A stretch of 64,000 nucleotides of DNA, from assembly GCF_008477545.1 (NCBI RefSeq), contig NZ_VORA01000001.1, forward strand, positions 372,001-436,000, in the 5' to 3' direction. This DNA comes from Roseibium aestuarii (GTDB taxonomy: Bacteria; Pseudomonadota; Alphaproteobacteria; Rhizobiales; Stappiaceae). Every line of letters starts with the position of its first letter. The stretch's first letter is position 1. Shown here one piece after another: positions 54,897 through 64,000 of the stretch. A model generated the notes under the pieces. The model was not told where the DNA came from. It saw only the letters and a list, made by a program, of their open reading frames with translations, and searched no databases. The translations under genes were made by a program, and so were the position numbers.

Positions 54897-55698
54897 TCGT
54901 CACCAGCCCGACACGCCGACCCTCCGCGCGGACATGGAGCTTCTGAGCGAGGCAGCGCGCCGTGCCGGCGAGATCGCGCTCCGCTTCTTCGGCAAGCATC
55001 CCCGGTCCTGGCTCAAGGACGGGAAGTCGCCGGTCTCTGAAGCCGATCTTGAGGTCGACGCCTACCTGATCGATGCCCTGCGCTCCGCCCGCCCGGACTA
55101 TGGCTGGCTGTCGGAGGAAACGGCAGATACCGAGGATCGGCTGACCCGCGCCACGATTTTCGTGGTCGACCCCATCGACGGCACCCGTGCCTTTCTGGCC
55201 GGCGGCGAGGAATGGACCGTGTCGCTTGCCGTGGTGACGGATGGCCGCCCGGTGGCGGGTGTGGTCTATTGTCCGGTGCGCCAGGAGATGTTCGTCAGCG
55301 GCGCCGGGCAGGGAACCACCCTGAATGGCGCGTCCGTTCGCGTGTCGGCTCAGGCGGAGATGCGCGGCGCGCGGGTGGCAGCTCCGCCGTCGCTCCTGTC
55401 CGATCCCCTGCTGCTGGAGGCGGGGATCGAGCCTTCGGACCGGCTCCGCTCCCTGGCTTATCGGCTCACCATGGTGGCCGCCGGACGTGTGGACGTTGCA
55501 GCAGCGCGGGCCCATGCAAACGACTGGGATCTTGCGGCGGCGGATCTTTTGGTGCAGGAAGCGGGCGGCAGGCTGATCGATCTCTCCGGCCAGCCCCGAA
55601 CCTACAACCAGGTCTCGACACGCCATCCGGCCCTTCTGGCAGCTCCTCTCCAGCTGGCAGAGGCGGCGCGGCACATCCTGTCCCGAGCGGTTGTCTGA
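54883..55698 (+). CDS. cysQ: CysQ/inositol-monophosphatase family phosphatase
   Basis: A 271-aa metal-dependent phosphatase. The metal site SEE-type glutamates (GWLSEETAD), the motif VDPIDGTRAFLAGG and the second Asp motif WDLAAADLLVQEAGG are present. This fits 3'(2'),5'-bisphosphate nucleotidase CysQ, common in Hyphomicrobiales in this position. A TTG start overlaps pmbA by 14 bp; an ATG at 54934 would shorten it by 17 residues. It recycles PAP from sulfate assimilation, though other substrates are possible. Confidence 0.9.
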   Translation: MPGADRHQPDTPTLRADMELLSEAARRAGEIALRFFGKHPRSWLKDGKSPVSEADLEVDAYLIDALRSARPDYGWLSEETADTEDRLTRATIFVVDPIDGTRAFLAGGEEWTVSLAVVTDGRPVAGVVYCPVRQEMFVSGAGQGTTLNGASVRVSAQAEMRGARVAAPPSLLSDPLLLEAGIEPSDRLRSLAYRLTMVAAGRVDVAAARAHANDWDLAAADLLVQEAGGRLIDLSGQPRTYNQVSTRHPALLAAPLQLAEAARHILSRAVV

Positions 55699-55768
55699 TC
55701 GGCTGGCGGCGCTGCTGCCAGGCCCGACCATCCGGGCATCGAGACACATTCAAGAGGAATCTACGCCC

Positions 55769-55996
55769 ATGAGCACGACACAGCCTCTCTATCTGGTCTT
55801 CGGCGGTGAACTCGAGACGCCGGAAGGCCTGACCTTCCGCGATGTTCAGGCGCTCGATCTCGTGGGCATCTTCGACAGTCACGACACCGCCTACGCCGCT
55901 TGGAAGGCTAAGGCCCAGTCCACCGTCGACAACGCGCATATGCGCTATTTCCTCGTCAACCTGGAAAGCCTTCTGGCTCAGACTGCCGCCGCCTGA
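55769..55996 (+). CDS. DUF4170 small protein
   Basis: A 75-aa protein of the DUF4170 family: YLVFGGELETPEGLTFRDV, then LDLVGIFDSHDTAYAAWKAKAQSTVDNA and YFLVNLESLL at the end. No membrane helix or signal is present. The start at 55769 has an AGAGGAA ribosome site; a longer frame from 55691 overlaps cysQ. Its function is unknown. It is found again and again before lipid A acyltransferase and waaA genes in this order, which suggests a role in envelope lipid synthesis. Confidence 0.9.
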   Translation: MSTTQPLYLVFGGELETPEGLTFRDVQALDLVGIFDSHDTAYAAWKAKAQSTVDNAHMRYFLVNLESLLAQTAAA

Positions 55997-56028
55997 TCGG
56001 CGACGGCCCCATGTGAACGGACTGCCTG

Positions 56029-56727
56029 ATGCTCAAGACCTATGGACGCCACCCCCTCGTGCTGAAGAGCATCGGCACGGCGCTCGCCGGATACCTGAAG
56101 CTGGTTCGCCGGACCAATCGCTTCGTGATCGATCCCCCCGGCATCTATGACGAGCTGCTGCCGAAGCTGCCGGTGATCGTGGCCATGTGGCATGGCCAGC
56201 ACTTCATGGCCCCCTTCGTGCGGCCCGACGGCTGGTCGGTCAAGGTGATGATCTCCCGCTCCGCCGATGGCGAGGTCAATGCGATCGCGGCCGAGAAGCT
56301 CGGCCTCGGTCTCATTCGCGCCTCTGGCGGGCAGAAGGCCCATCAGTTCCGCAAGCGCGGCGGCATGCGCGGCTTCATCGAGGCCATGCGCGCCTTGAAG
56401 GAAGGGTCGTGCGTGGCCCTGACCGCAGACGTGCCCAAGGGTCCGGCCCGCGTGTCCGGTCTCGGCATCGTTCAGCTGGCCCGCCATTCCGGCTGCCCCA
56501 TCGTGCCGATTGCCGTGGCCACCAGCCGCAGCATCGAGCTCAATTCCTGGGACAAGGCCAGCATCAACCTGCCCTTCGGCAAGGGGTCGATCACCTTCGG
56601 CGCGCCGATCCACGTGGCGGCCGATGCGGATGACGAGGCGCTCGAACTGGCCCGCCAGCAGGTGGAGGCCGGCCTGAACGCCACCACCCGCCGGGCCTAT
56701 GAGCTTGTGGGGCGCAGCGATGGCTGA
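56029..56727 (+). CDS. DUF374 lysophospholipid/Kdo-lipid acyltransferase
   Basis: A 232-aa acyltransferase of the DUF374 family, related to the Kdo2-lipid A acyltransferases. It has the segment AMWHGQHFMAPF (substitute for the HxxxxD site region), then SRSADGEVNAIAAEKLGLGLIRAS and DVPKGPARVSG. It probably adds an acyl chain to lipid A or a lysophospholipid at the inner membrane. The next gene, waaA, overlaps it by 8 bp, which ties it to Kdo addition. The acyl donor and exact acceptor are not visible. Confidence 0.88.
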   Translation: MLKTYGRHPLVLKSIGTALAGYLKLVRRTNRFVIDPPGIYDELLPKLPVIVAMWHGQHFMAPFVRPDGWSVKVMISRSADGEVNAIAAEKLGLGLIRASGGQKAHQFRKRGGMRGFIEAMRALKEGSCVALTADVPKGPARVSGLGIVQLARHSGCPIVPIAVATSRSIELNSWDKASINLPFGKGSITFGAPIHVAADADDEALELARQQVEAGLNATTRRAYELVGRSDG

Positions 56728-58039
56728 AGGGCGGCTGCCGCTCCCCCTCGCTCTCTATCGGCGCCTGGCCTCCAGCGCCGGCCCCGTCTATCGCCTGCTT
56801 CACCGCGTGAGACGCTCCGCCGGCAAGGATGATCCCTTGCGCGGCGCGGAGCGTTTCGGCGTGACGAACTGCTCACGGCCCACAGGCCCCATCGCTTCCG
56901 GCCCCTGTGTCTGGGTTCACGCGGCCAGCGTCGGTGAAACCGTTTCTGTCCTGCCTCTGATCGAGCGTCTTGTCGCCGAGGGGGCCTTCGTTGTCCTGAC
57001 CACGGTCACGCGGACCTCGGCCGAGCTGGCAGCGGACCGGCTTCCCAAGGGCGCGGTCCACCAGTTTGCCTGTTATGACCACCCGGCCTATCTGGGCGCC
57101 TTCCTCGATCACTGGCGGCCGGATCTGGCGCTGGTGGTGGAATCCGAAGTCTGGCCTGTCACCTGGCTGACCTTGGCCGAGCGCCATGTGCCGCTCGTGC
57201 TGATCAACGGGCGCATGTCGGAGAAGTCCTTCCGTGGCTGGTCCCGGGTCGGTCGCTCGGCGGAGGTGATCTTCGGCTGCCTGGACCTCTGCCTGGCCCA
57301 GAGCCCGGCCGATGCGGAGCGCCTTGCGCTTCTTGGCGCGCGCCATGTCGGCTGTCCGGGGAATCTCAAGTTCGACGGGGCGCTTGCCCCGGCGGACCCG
57401 CAGGAACTGGAGCGCCTGCAGGCCCAGATCGGCGCAAGGCCGGTCTGGCTGGCGGCGCTGACCCATCCGGGCGAGGAAGAGATCGTCCTCAAGGCCCATC
57501 ACGCCTTGCTGGCCGATCATCCGGATCTGCTGCTGCTTCTGGTGCCGCGCCATCCGGCCCGTGCGGCGGATGTCCGGGCCCTGTGCGAGCGCGAGGGACT
57601 GAGCGTGGCCCAACGCAGCGCCGGCGACGCGATTTCTCCGCAGACAGGCGTCTATCTCGGCGATACCATCGGCGAGATGGGTATCTTCTACAGCCTTTGC
57701 AGCACGATCTTTCTCGGCGGGTCTTTTGCCGATGTGGGCGGACACAATCCGCTCGAGCCCCTGCGCGCCGGGGCCGGCCTGATCACCGGGCCGAAGGTCG
57801 CCAACGCGCGCACCACCTATCAGGCCCTCTGGCAGGCGGATGCCGCCTGCCGGGTCGAGACCCCCGAAGCGCTGACCGCAGCCGTTGCCGGTCTTCTCTT
57901 CGATCCGGCCCGCGCCGAGCGCCTGTCCCGCAACGGGCAAGCTGTCATCGACGCGTCTTCCGGCGCCGTGGAGCGCACCCTGGAGCGGCTGCGCCCGCTT
58001 CTGGCATCTGCCCGCGCCGGGCGGGGAGAGCGCCCATGA
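56720..58039 (+). CDS. waaA: Kdo transferase
   Basis: A 439-aa enzyme that adds Kdo to lipid A precursors. It has the N-terminal acceptor domain with WVHAASVGETVSVLPLIERL (catalytic Glu) and VVESEVWPVTWL. The C-terminal GT-B donor half contains FLGGSFADVGGHNPLEPLRAG, the sugar-nucleotide site. It begins inside the acyltransferase gene and its stop overlaps lpxK as ATGA, so the three are translationally coupled. How many Kdo units it adds cannot be told from the sequence. Confidence 0.97.
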   Translation: MAEGRLPLPLALYRRLASSAGPVYRLLHRVRRSAGKDDPLRGAERFGVTNCSRPTGPIASGPCVWVHAASVGETVSVLPLIERLVAEGAFVVLTTVTRTSAELAADRLPKGAVHQFACYDHPAYLGAFLDHWRPDLALVVESEVWPVTWLTLAERHVPLVLINGRMSEKSFRGWSRVGRSAEVIFGCLDLCLAQSPADAERLALLGARHVGCPGNLKFDGALAPADPQELERLQAQIGARPVWLAALTHPGEEEIVLKAHHALLADHPDLLLLLVPRHPARAADVRALCEREGLSVAQRSAGDAISPQTGVYLGDTIGEMGIFYSLCSTIFLGGSFADVGGHNPLEPLRAGAGLITGPKVANARTTYQALWQADAACRVETPEALTAAVAGLLFDPARAERLSRNGQAVIDASSGAVERTLERLRPLLASARAGRGERP

Positions 58040-59118
58040 GCGGCGCCTTCAGCCGGGCACCTGCCTTCTGGTGGCGCAAGGGCCTGAGCTGGCAATCGCT
58101 CCTGCTCGCCATTCCCGGGCTGATCTACGGCCGCATAACCGGCCAGCGCATGAAGGCCGCCCCCTCCGGTAAGAGCGCCATTCCCGTGATCTGCGTCGGC
58201 AATTTCGTTCTGGGCGGCGCGGGAAAGACGCCGTTCTCGATCGCATTGGCAAGGGCGCTCGAAGCGCAGGGGCTGCGGCCGGGATTTCTCCTGCGCGGCT
58301 ACGGCGGGCGCGAGAAGGGGCCGCTGCTGGTCGATCTCGACCGCCATTCCGCAAGCGACGTCGGTGACGAGGCGCTGCTCCTGGCCGAGGTCGCCCCCAC
58401 TGTCGTCAGTGCGGATCGTGTGGCGGGGGCAAGGTTCGCAGCGAGCCTCGCGGATCCTGCGGCCATCGACATTCTGCTCATGGACGACGGCTTCCAGAAC
58501 CCGGCCCTGTGCAAGGATCTGAGCCTCGTGCTGGTCGATGCGGCCACCGGGCTCGGCAACGGGCTGTGCTTCCCGGCAGGCCCCTTGCGCGCCCCCTTGC
58601 GCCAGCAGATCGTCCATGCCGATGCGCTGGTGCTGGTGGGCGAGGGGACGGCGGCCGATGAGGTGGTTCATCAGGCAGCGCGGCGCGGCCTGCCGCTTTA
58701 CCACGCGCGCATCGAGGCGCGCCCTGAGGCGGGGCTGACAGACCGTCCCGTCTTGGCCTTCGCCGGCATCGGGCGGCCGGAGAAGTTCTTCGCGTCGCTG
58801 GAGAGCTGTGGCTGCACGCTCGCCTGCAAGGTCGCCTTCCCCGATCATCATGCCTTCAGCGAAGCCGAGACGGAGAAACTGCTGCTCGAGGCGGAGCGCG
58901 AGGACTGGCAGCTCGTGACCACGGCCAAGGACATGGCGCGCCTGCGCACCGCCACTGGCGAGATCCATCGCTGGCTTTCGGCCCGCACGAAGGTCCTGCC
59001 CGTGGAGATGGTCATCGACCAGCAGGCCCGACTGCTCGGTCAGATCAATGAAATGCGGCGCCTGCGGGTGTTCCGTCAGGCGCCGTCGGCAGGCAGCAGC
59101 AGCGGGGATCCGGCGTAA
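58036..59118 (+). CDS. lpxK: Tetraacyldisaccharide 4'-kinase
   Basis: A 360-aa membrane-linked kinase that phosphorylates the lipid A disaccharide. An N-terminal membrane helix region (about 17-33) leads to the P-loop CVGNFVLGGAGKTPF and then LLRGYGG, DVGDEALLLA and LLMDDGFQNP (catalytic Asp). Late DHHAFSEAE and LVTTAKDMARL segments complete the family pattern. ATGA overlap with waaA. Together the order acyltransferase-waaA-lpxK is a lipid A finishing module. Confidence 0.97.
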   Translation: MSGAFSRAPAFWWRKGLSWQSLLLAIPGLIYGRITGQRMKAAPSGKSAIPVICVGNFVLGGAGKTPFSIALARALEAQGLRPGFLLRGYGGREKGPLLVDLDRHSASDVGDEALLLAEVAPTVVSADRVAGARFAASLADPAAIDILLMDDGFQNPALCKDLSLVLVDAATGLGNGLCFPAGPLRAPLRQQIVHADALVLVGEGTAADEVVHQAARRGLPLYHARIEARPEAGLTDRPVLAFAGIGRPEKFFASLESCGCTLACKVAFPDHHAFSEAETEKLLLEAEREDWQLVTTAKDMARLRTATGEIHRWLSARTKVLPVEMVIDQQARLLGQINEMRRLRVFRQAPSAGSSSGDPA

Positions 59119-59137
59119 GGGTGCCGGGATCTTCCCT

Positions 59138-59371
59138 TTACTTGAGACCCTTAGTCTCTTTGTAGCGCTTCAGCGAAGATTCCGGATCCGCATAGGCTTC
59201 CTGCAGCTCGACGGACCAGTATTTCAGCTCGTCCAGCGGGATCGGCACGCCGGTCACGGCGCAGCGCACGAAGGTGCCCTGCACCTCGATCTGGAAGTCG
59301 CCGTCGAGATAGCGCACGCGCGCCTCACTGGGCATCTTGGGTTTGTCGAAACGGTTCATCTTGGGGGCCAT
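59138..59371 (-). CDS. DUF2093 small protein
   Basis: A 77-aa protein on the opposite strand to its neighbours. It matches DUF2093: KMPSEARVRYLDGDFQIEVQGTF, a CAVTGVPIPLDELKYWSVELQEAY segment and a short tail. The single cysteine in RCAVTG and the YWSVELQEAY ending are its hallmarks. Start at 59371 or, four residues later, 59359; neither has a strong ribosome site. The function is unknown. Its constant company with lpxK suggests a role in envelope biogenesis or its quality control. Confidence 0.87.
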   Translation of the reverse strand: MAPKMNRFDKPKMPSEARVRYLDGDFQIEVQGTFVRCAVTGVPIPLDELKYWSVELQEAYADPESSLKRYKETKGLK

Positions 59372-59636
59372 CGTCAACGGTTGCGGGCGCACGGGCGCGC
59401 CGGAAAGTGGCGCGATCCTAAGGATCCGGGACCGGAAGGGCAAGCCGGGAATGGCCCGCGCCCCCGTCGCCGGTAGACAGAGCTGCGCACATCTTGTCCA
59501 CCACTTGCGAAATTGCGCAGGTGTAAATCCCATCGGCTCCTATATGGTGGGGACGATTTCCCTCTGCGGTGGCGGTCAGGCAGCCCTTGCGCCGACAACG
59601 ACCCGCCGCAGAAGCCACGGCAAGCAGGACTGCACC

Positions 59637-61061
<1,425 letters not shown>

Positions 61062-61101
61062 TCCGCGTGCCGCGAACGCACTTCCCCCGCAGGACCACCC
61101 G

Positions 61102-61746
61102 ATGAGCGACATCACCTTCGTGATCTTCGACATGGACGATGTTCTTTACGACTTCGACCATGACTTCCGCCTGCGTGCGCTGGCCACGCTCACCGGGCGC
61201 GATCCCGCCGACATCGACCGGGACGTCTGGGGCGGTCCCCACGAAAATCTGGCGGAGGCCGGCAATCCGGCAACGGCGGAAGCCTATCTGGACCAGTTTC
61301 AGGCGCTGCTGGGCTATCCGATCGACGAGGCGACCTGGACCGACATCCGCCGCCGCATGAAGACCCCGCGCCCCGGCGTCCTCGACATGGCGCGGGCGCT
61401 GAAGGGCCGGGTGGAACTGGCGCTCCTCACCAACAATGGCATGCTTCTCAAGAAGGCCTTGCCCGGCTGCGCACCCGAAGTGATCGAGATCTTCGCCGAA
61501 AAGGCGCATGTCTCCGCGGAGTTCGGCGCCCGCAAGCCGGATCCCGAGGTCTTCCGGCGGATCTGCGCCCGTTATGGTCATCGGCCGGAGGCAAGTGCCT
61601 TCGTCGATGACCGGCAGGAGAATATCGAGGGCGCTCGGGCCTGCGGGCTGTCGGCCCATCTCTATCGCGACGAGGCAGGGCTTCGCGCATATCTGACGGA
61701 TCTCGGTCTTCTTCCCGGATCTCACCAGCAGGATGACTTGAAATGA
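61102..61746 (+). CDS. HAD-IA family phosphatase
   Basis: A 214-aa HAD hydrolase. Motif I is VIFDMDDVLYDFD, motif II is ALLTNNG, the lysine of motif III sits at FGARKPDPEVF and motif IV is AFVDDRQENIEGAR. A helical cap lies between motifs I and II. It resembles 2-haloacid dehalogenase-like or small phosphatases. The substrate is unknown. The stop overlaps the next ATG (ATGA), so the GST gene is coupled to it. Confidence 0.9.
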   Translation: MSDITFVIFDMDDVLYDFDHDFRLRALATLTGRDPADIDRDVWGGPHENLAEAGNPATAEAYLDQFQALLGYPIDEATWTDIRRRMKTPRPGVLDMARALKGRVELALLTNNGMLLKKALPGCAPEVIEIFAEKAHVSAEFGARKPDPEVFRRICARYGHRPEASAFVDDRQENIEGARACGLSAHLYRDEAGLRAYLTDLGLLPGSHQQDDLK

Positions 61747-62366
61747 GCATGAAGATCTGGGGCCGGATCAATTCCTCCAACGTGCGCAAGGTTCTTTGGT
61801 GCGCGGAAGAGCTTGGCCTCTCCTATGAGCAGATCGATGCGGGCGGCGCCTTCGGAGTGGTCGCCACCCCGCAATACCGCGCCCTGAACCCGAACGGGCG
61901 CATTCCCTGCCTGCAGGATGGCGACTTCGTCCTGTGGGAGAGCAACGCCATCGTCCGCTATCTGGCCCGGAAATACGGCAAGGCGCCCTTCGTCAACGAG
62001 ACGCTCGAAGGCTGGGCTTCTGCAGACCGCTGGATGGACTGGATGACCTTCTCCTTCACCGTGCCCTTCAAGGATGTGTTCTGGAACGTCGTGCGCACCG
62101 CGCCCGAGAAGCGCGACCATGCGGCGCTGGAGGCAGGGCTCGCCCAGTGCATCTCCCATTTCGCCCTTGCCGACGAGGCGCTCTCCCGCCAGCCCTATCT
62201 CTCGGGCGACCATCTCGGCATCGGCGACATTCCGCTCGGCTCCATCGCCTATGCCTGGTTCGAAATGCCGATCGAGCGCCCGGCCATGCCCCATCTGGAA
62301 GCCTGGTACGCGCGGCTCAAGGAGCGTCCGGCCTATCGCAAGGGCGTCATGTCGCCGCTGACCTGA
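61743..62366 (+). CDS. Glutathione S-transferase family protein
   Basis: A 207-aa two-domain GST. The N-terminal thioredoxin-like part has the active-site region GRINSSNVRKVLWCAEELGL (Ser or Asn rather than Tyr) and ends with the cis-Pro and the glutathione-contact ESNAIVRYLARKYG. The C-terminal helical part is complete. It probably conjugates or reduces using glutathione; the substrate is unknown. Translationally coupled to the HAD gene. Confidence 0.94.
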   Translation: MSMKIWGRINSSNVRKVLWCAEELGLSYEQIDAGGAFGVVATPQYRALNPNGRIPCLQDGDFVLWESNAIVRYLARKYGKAPFVNETLEGWASADRWMDWMTFSFTVPFKDVFWNVVRTAPEKRDHAALEAGLAQCISHFALADEALSRQPYLSGDHLGIGDIPLGSIAYAWFEMPIERPAMPHLEAWYARLKERPAYRKGVMSPLT

Positions 62367-62469
62367 GCGCTGCAATCCCTGATCTGAAACGCTGCTGGCA
62401 CATGCAAGTCTTAACCTTGCAGGGCTAGACTGGGTGCAACGCATTCAGATTACGGACAAAGGAGCGAAA

Positions 62470-64000
62470 ATGGCCGGCGGTGGCGTGCCCCCCTTCATGG
62501 CTGACGGGCTGATCTTCCTTGCGGCAACCGTGGTGGCGGTGCCGCTGGCCAAGCGGCTGGGCCTCGGGTCGGTGGTCGGCTATCTGGCGGCTGGCGTCGT
62601 GATCGGCCCCTTCGGCTTCGGCTTCCTGGCCTCGGGCGAGGAGATGCTGCCCATCGCGGAACTGGGCGTGGTGCTGCTGCTCTTTGTCATCGGTCTGGAG
62701 CTCGACCCCGCCAAGCTCTGGCGCATGAAACGGGACATCTTCGGCCTTGGCACCGCGCAGGTGCTGATCACGGGCCTGACCCTGTGTTCGCTGATCATGC
62801 TCATGGGGTATCCCATGCGCATGGCCCTCGTGGCGGGCTTCGGGCTGGCGCTGTCCTCCACAGCCTTTGCCTTGCAGATCCTGCAGGAGCGCGGACAGTT
62901 GTCCGCGGCCTATGGCCAGCGGGCCTTCTCGATCCTGCTGCTGCAGGACATTGCCATCGTGCCGCTGCTGGCGATGGTCACCCTGCTGACTCCCTTTGCC
63001 GATGCCCAGGCCGGACCCTCGATCTGGATCGAGAGCCTGACCATCCTCGGAGCCATCGCGGCCGTGGTGATTGCCGGGCGCTATCTGGCCTCGCCCCTCT
63101 TCACCATCCTGGCCCGCAGCCACGCCCGCGAGGTGATGCTCGCCGCGGCCCTTCTGGTCGCGCTGGGCAGTGCCGGGCTCATGCATGTGGTCGGCCTGTC
63201 CATGGCGCTGGGTGCCTTCCTTGCCGGTGTGCTCCTCGCCGAATCGAGCTTCCGCCATGTGCTGGAAGCCGATATCGAGCCCTTCCGCTCCCTGCTCATG
63301 GGCCTGTTCTTTGCCGCCATCGGCATGTCGCTCGACTTCGGCCTGCTCATGGACCACATCGGTCTGGTGGTGCTGGGCGTTTTCGGCGTCATGACCGTCA
63401 AGGGCGCCTTCCTCTGGGCCCTGTCCCGGGCGACCGGCTCTCCCAATTCCGATGCGCTGCGCGTGGCCGTCACCCTGCCGCAGGGCGGGGAGTTTGCCTT
63501 CGTTCTCTTCACCGCGGCCGTCGGCAATCGCATCCTGACCTATGACGTTGCCAACGTGCTGAACTCCATCGTCATCCTGTCGATGCTTCTGACGCCGATT
63601 GCCTGCCTGCTGCTCGATGCGGTGGCAGAGCGCCTGCGCGCCCGCGGCGTGGAGAACCCGATGGTGGAGACCTTCGAGGAGGCGACCCCCACGGTGCTTG
63701 TCATCGGCTTCGGCCGATTCGGCATGACGGTGGCCCAGATCCTCACCGCCGAAGGGCTGGAAGTGCGCGCCATCGACAATGCCCCGGACCGGATCGCCTA
63801 TGCCCGCCGCCTCGGCTTCAAGGTCTATTACGGCGACGCCACCCGTCCGGACGTTCTGGCGGCGGCCGGTGCCGGCAAGGCCGCCCTGATTGCGCTTTGC
63901 GTCGAAAACGACCGGGTGATGGGGCAGGCGGTGGATGTGGTGCGCGAAGGCTTCCCCCAGGCGCTGATCTTCTGCCGCGCCACCGACCGGGCCCATGCGC
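62470..64000 (+). CDS. Kef-type K+/H+ antiporter (CPA2) with RCK domain, 3' end missing
   Basis: Begins at ATG 62470 with AAAGGAG 6 bases upstream and runs off the window, giving about 510 visible residues. The membrane part (about 1-380) has twelve or so helices with the CPA2 signatures VVGYLAAGVVIGP, LFVIGLELDP, LALSSTAFALQ and LLLQDIAIVPLLA, including a conserved Gln-Asp. After about residue 410 a RCK (TrkA-N) domain starts, with the NAD site VIGFGRFGMTVAQIL. KefB/KefC proteins export K+ when toxic electrophiles react with glutathione. The GST gene just upstream fits that theme, although it is a separate transcript. Confidence 0.95.
   Translation, partial: MAGGGVPPFMADGLIFLAATVVAVPLAKRLGLGSVVGYLAAGVVIGPFGFGFLASGEEMLPIAELGVVLLLFVIGLELDPAKLWRMKRDIFGLGTAQVLITGLTLCSLIMLMGYPMRMALVAGFGLALSSTAFALQILQERGQLSAAYGQRAFSILLLQDIAIVPLLAMVTLLTPFADAQAGPSIWIESLTILGAIAAVVIAGRYLASPLFTILARSHAREVMLAAALLVALGSAGLMHVVGLSMALGAFLAGVLLAESSFRHVLEADIEPFRSLLMGLFFAAIGMSLDFGLLMDHIGLVVLGVFGVMTVKGAFLWALSRATGSPNSDALRVAVTLPQGGEFAFVLFTAAVGNRILTYDVANVLNSIVILSMLLTPIACLLLDAVAERLRARGVENPMVETFEEATPTVLVIGFGRFGMTVAQILTAEGLEVRAIDNAPDRIAYARRLGFKVYYGDATRPDVLAAAGAGKAALIALCVENDRVMGQAVDVVREGFPQALIFCRATDRAHA

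Noticed and set aside
62380..62440. A sigma-54 promoter (TGGCAC) before the Kef-type gene
   Set aside because: TGGCAC is present, but no TTGC follows at the required distance.

Overview
This is a 64 kb stretch of an alphaproteobacterial chromosome: GC-rich, gene-dense and almost entirely housekeeping in character. Several family-level markers point to Hyphomicrobiales (Rhizobiales) or a close relative. These are DUF6101, DUF4170 and DUF2093 proteins, a pmbA-cysQ-DUF4170-DUF374-waaA-lpxK block, an alphaproteobacterial-type HisRS, HisZ next to HisG, a CIRCE-controlled groESL, a TipF-like protein and sites matching the CtrA consensus. I see no rRNA, tRNA, CRISPR array, insertion sequence or prophage.

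Layout. 1-4.4 kb: end of a DUF1796-like gene, an L,D-transpeptidase, a DUF2927 lipo/periplasmic-type protein, a CheZ-like phosphatase and tag. 4.4-8.1 kb: hisS-hisZ-hisG operon (minus strand). 8.4-13.5 kb: a polyprenyl-sugar cassette (GT2-GtrA, GT39, a YdjC-like protein that has lost its metal ligands), then a Crp-type regulator behind a perfect CRP operator, and an acyl-CoA thioesterase. 13.5-17.4 kb: small proteins including SlyX, then groES-groEL with a housekeeping promoter, CIRCE, a tandem 71-bp duplication of the groEL 3' end and a strong terminator. 17.5-23 kb: a secreted protein, a sigma-54 activator, a membrane-anchored predicted DNA-binding protein and a TipF-like degenerate EAL protein. 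23-33 kb (all minus): ileS-lspA-DUF3035, an M16 peptidase pair, a DMT exporter and ribF. 33-36 kb: MaoC dehydratase, a stand-alone CheY followed by a second CheZ-like protein, and a HAD phosphatase. 36-46 kb: mutL, an ammonium-transporter/PAS/GGDEF/EAL fusion, tadA, an RluB-type pseudouridine synthase with rsmD, a small unknown protein and a patatin. 46-53 kb: a second GGDEF-EAL protein, purD, ubiA and DUF6101. 53.5-61 kb: a lipid A/Kdo block flanked by pmbA and tldD. The end holds a HAD phosphatase, a GST and a Kef-type antiporter cut by the window edge.

Themes. Three EAL proteins (one degenerate), two CheZ-like phosphatases and a CheY make this region rich in motility and c-di-GMP control, although no flagellar or chemoreceptor operon is present. 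The most striking single gene is the 1066-aa Amt-PAS-GGDEF-EAL fusion, which looks like an ammonium sensor wired directly to c-di-GMP turnover. The CtrA-like boxes upstream of the L,D-transpeptidase, the TipF-like gene and a small unknown gene suggest that envelope and polarity functions here are tied to the cell cycle.
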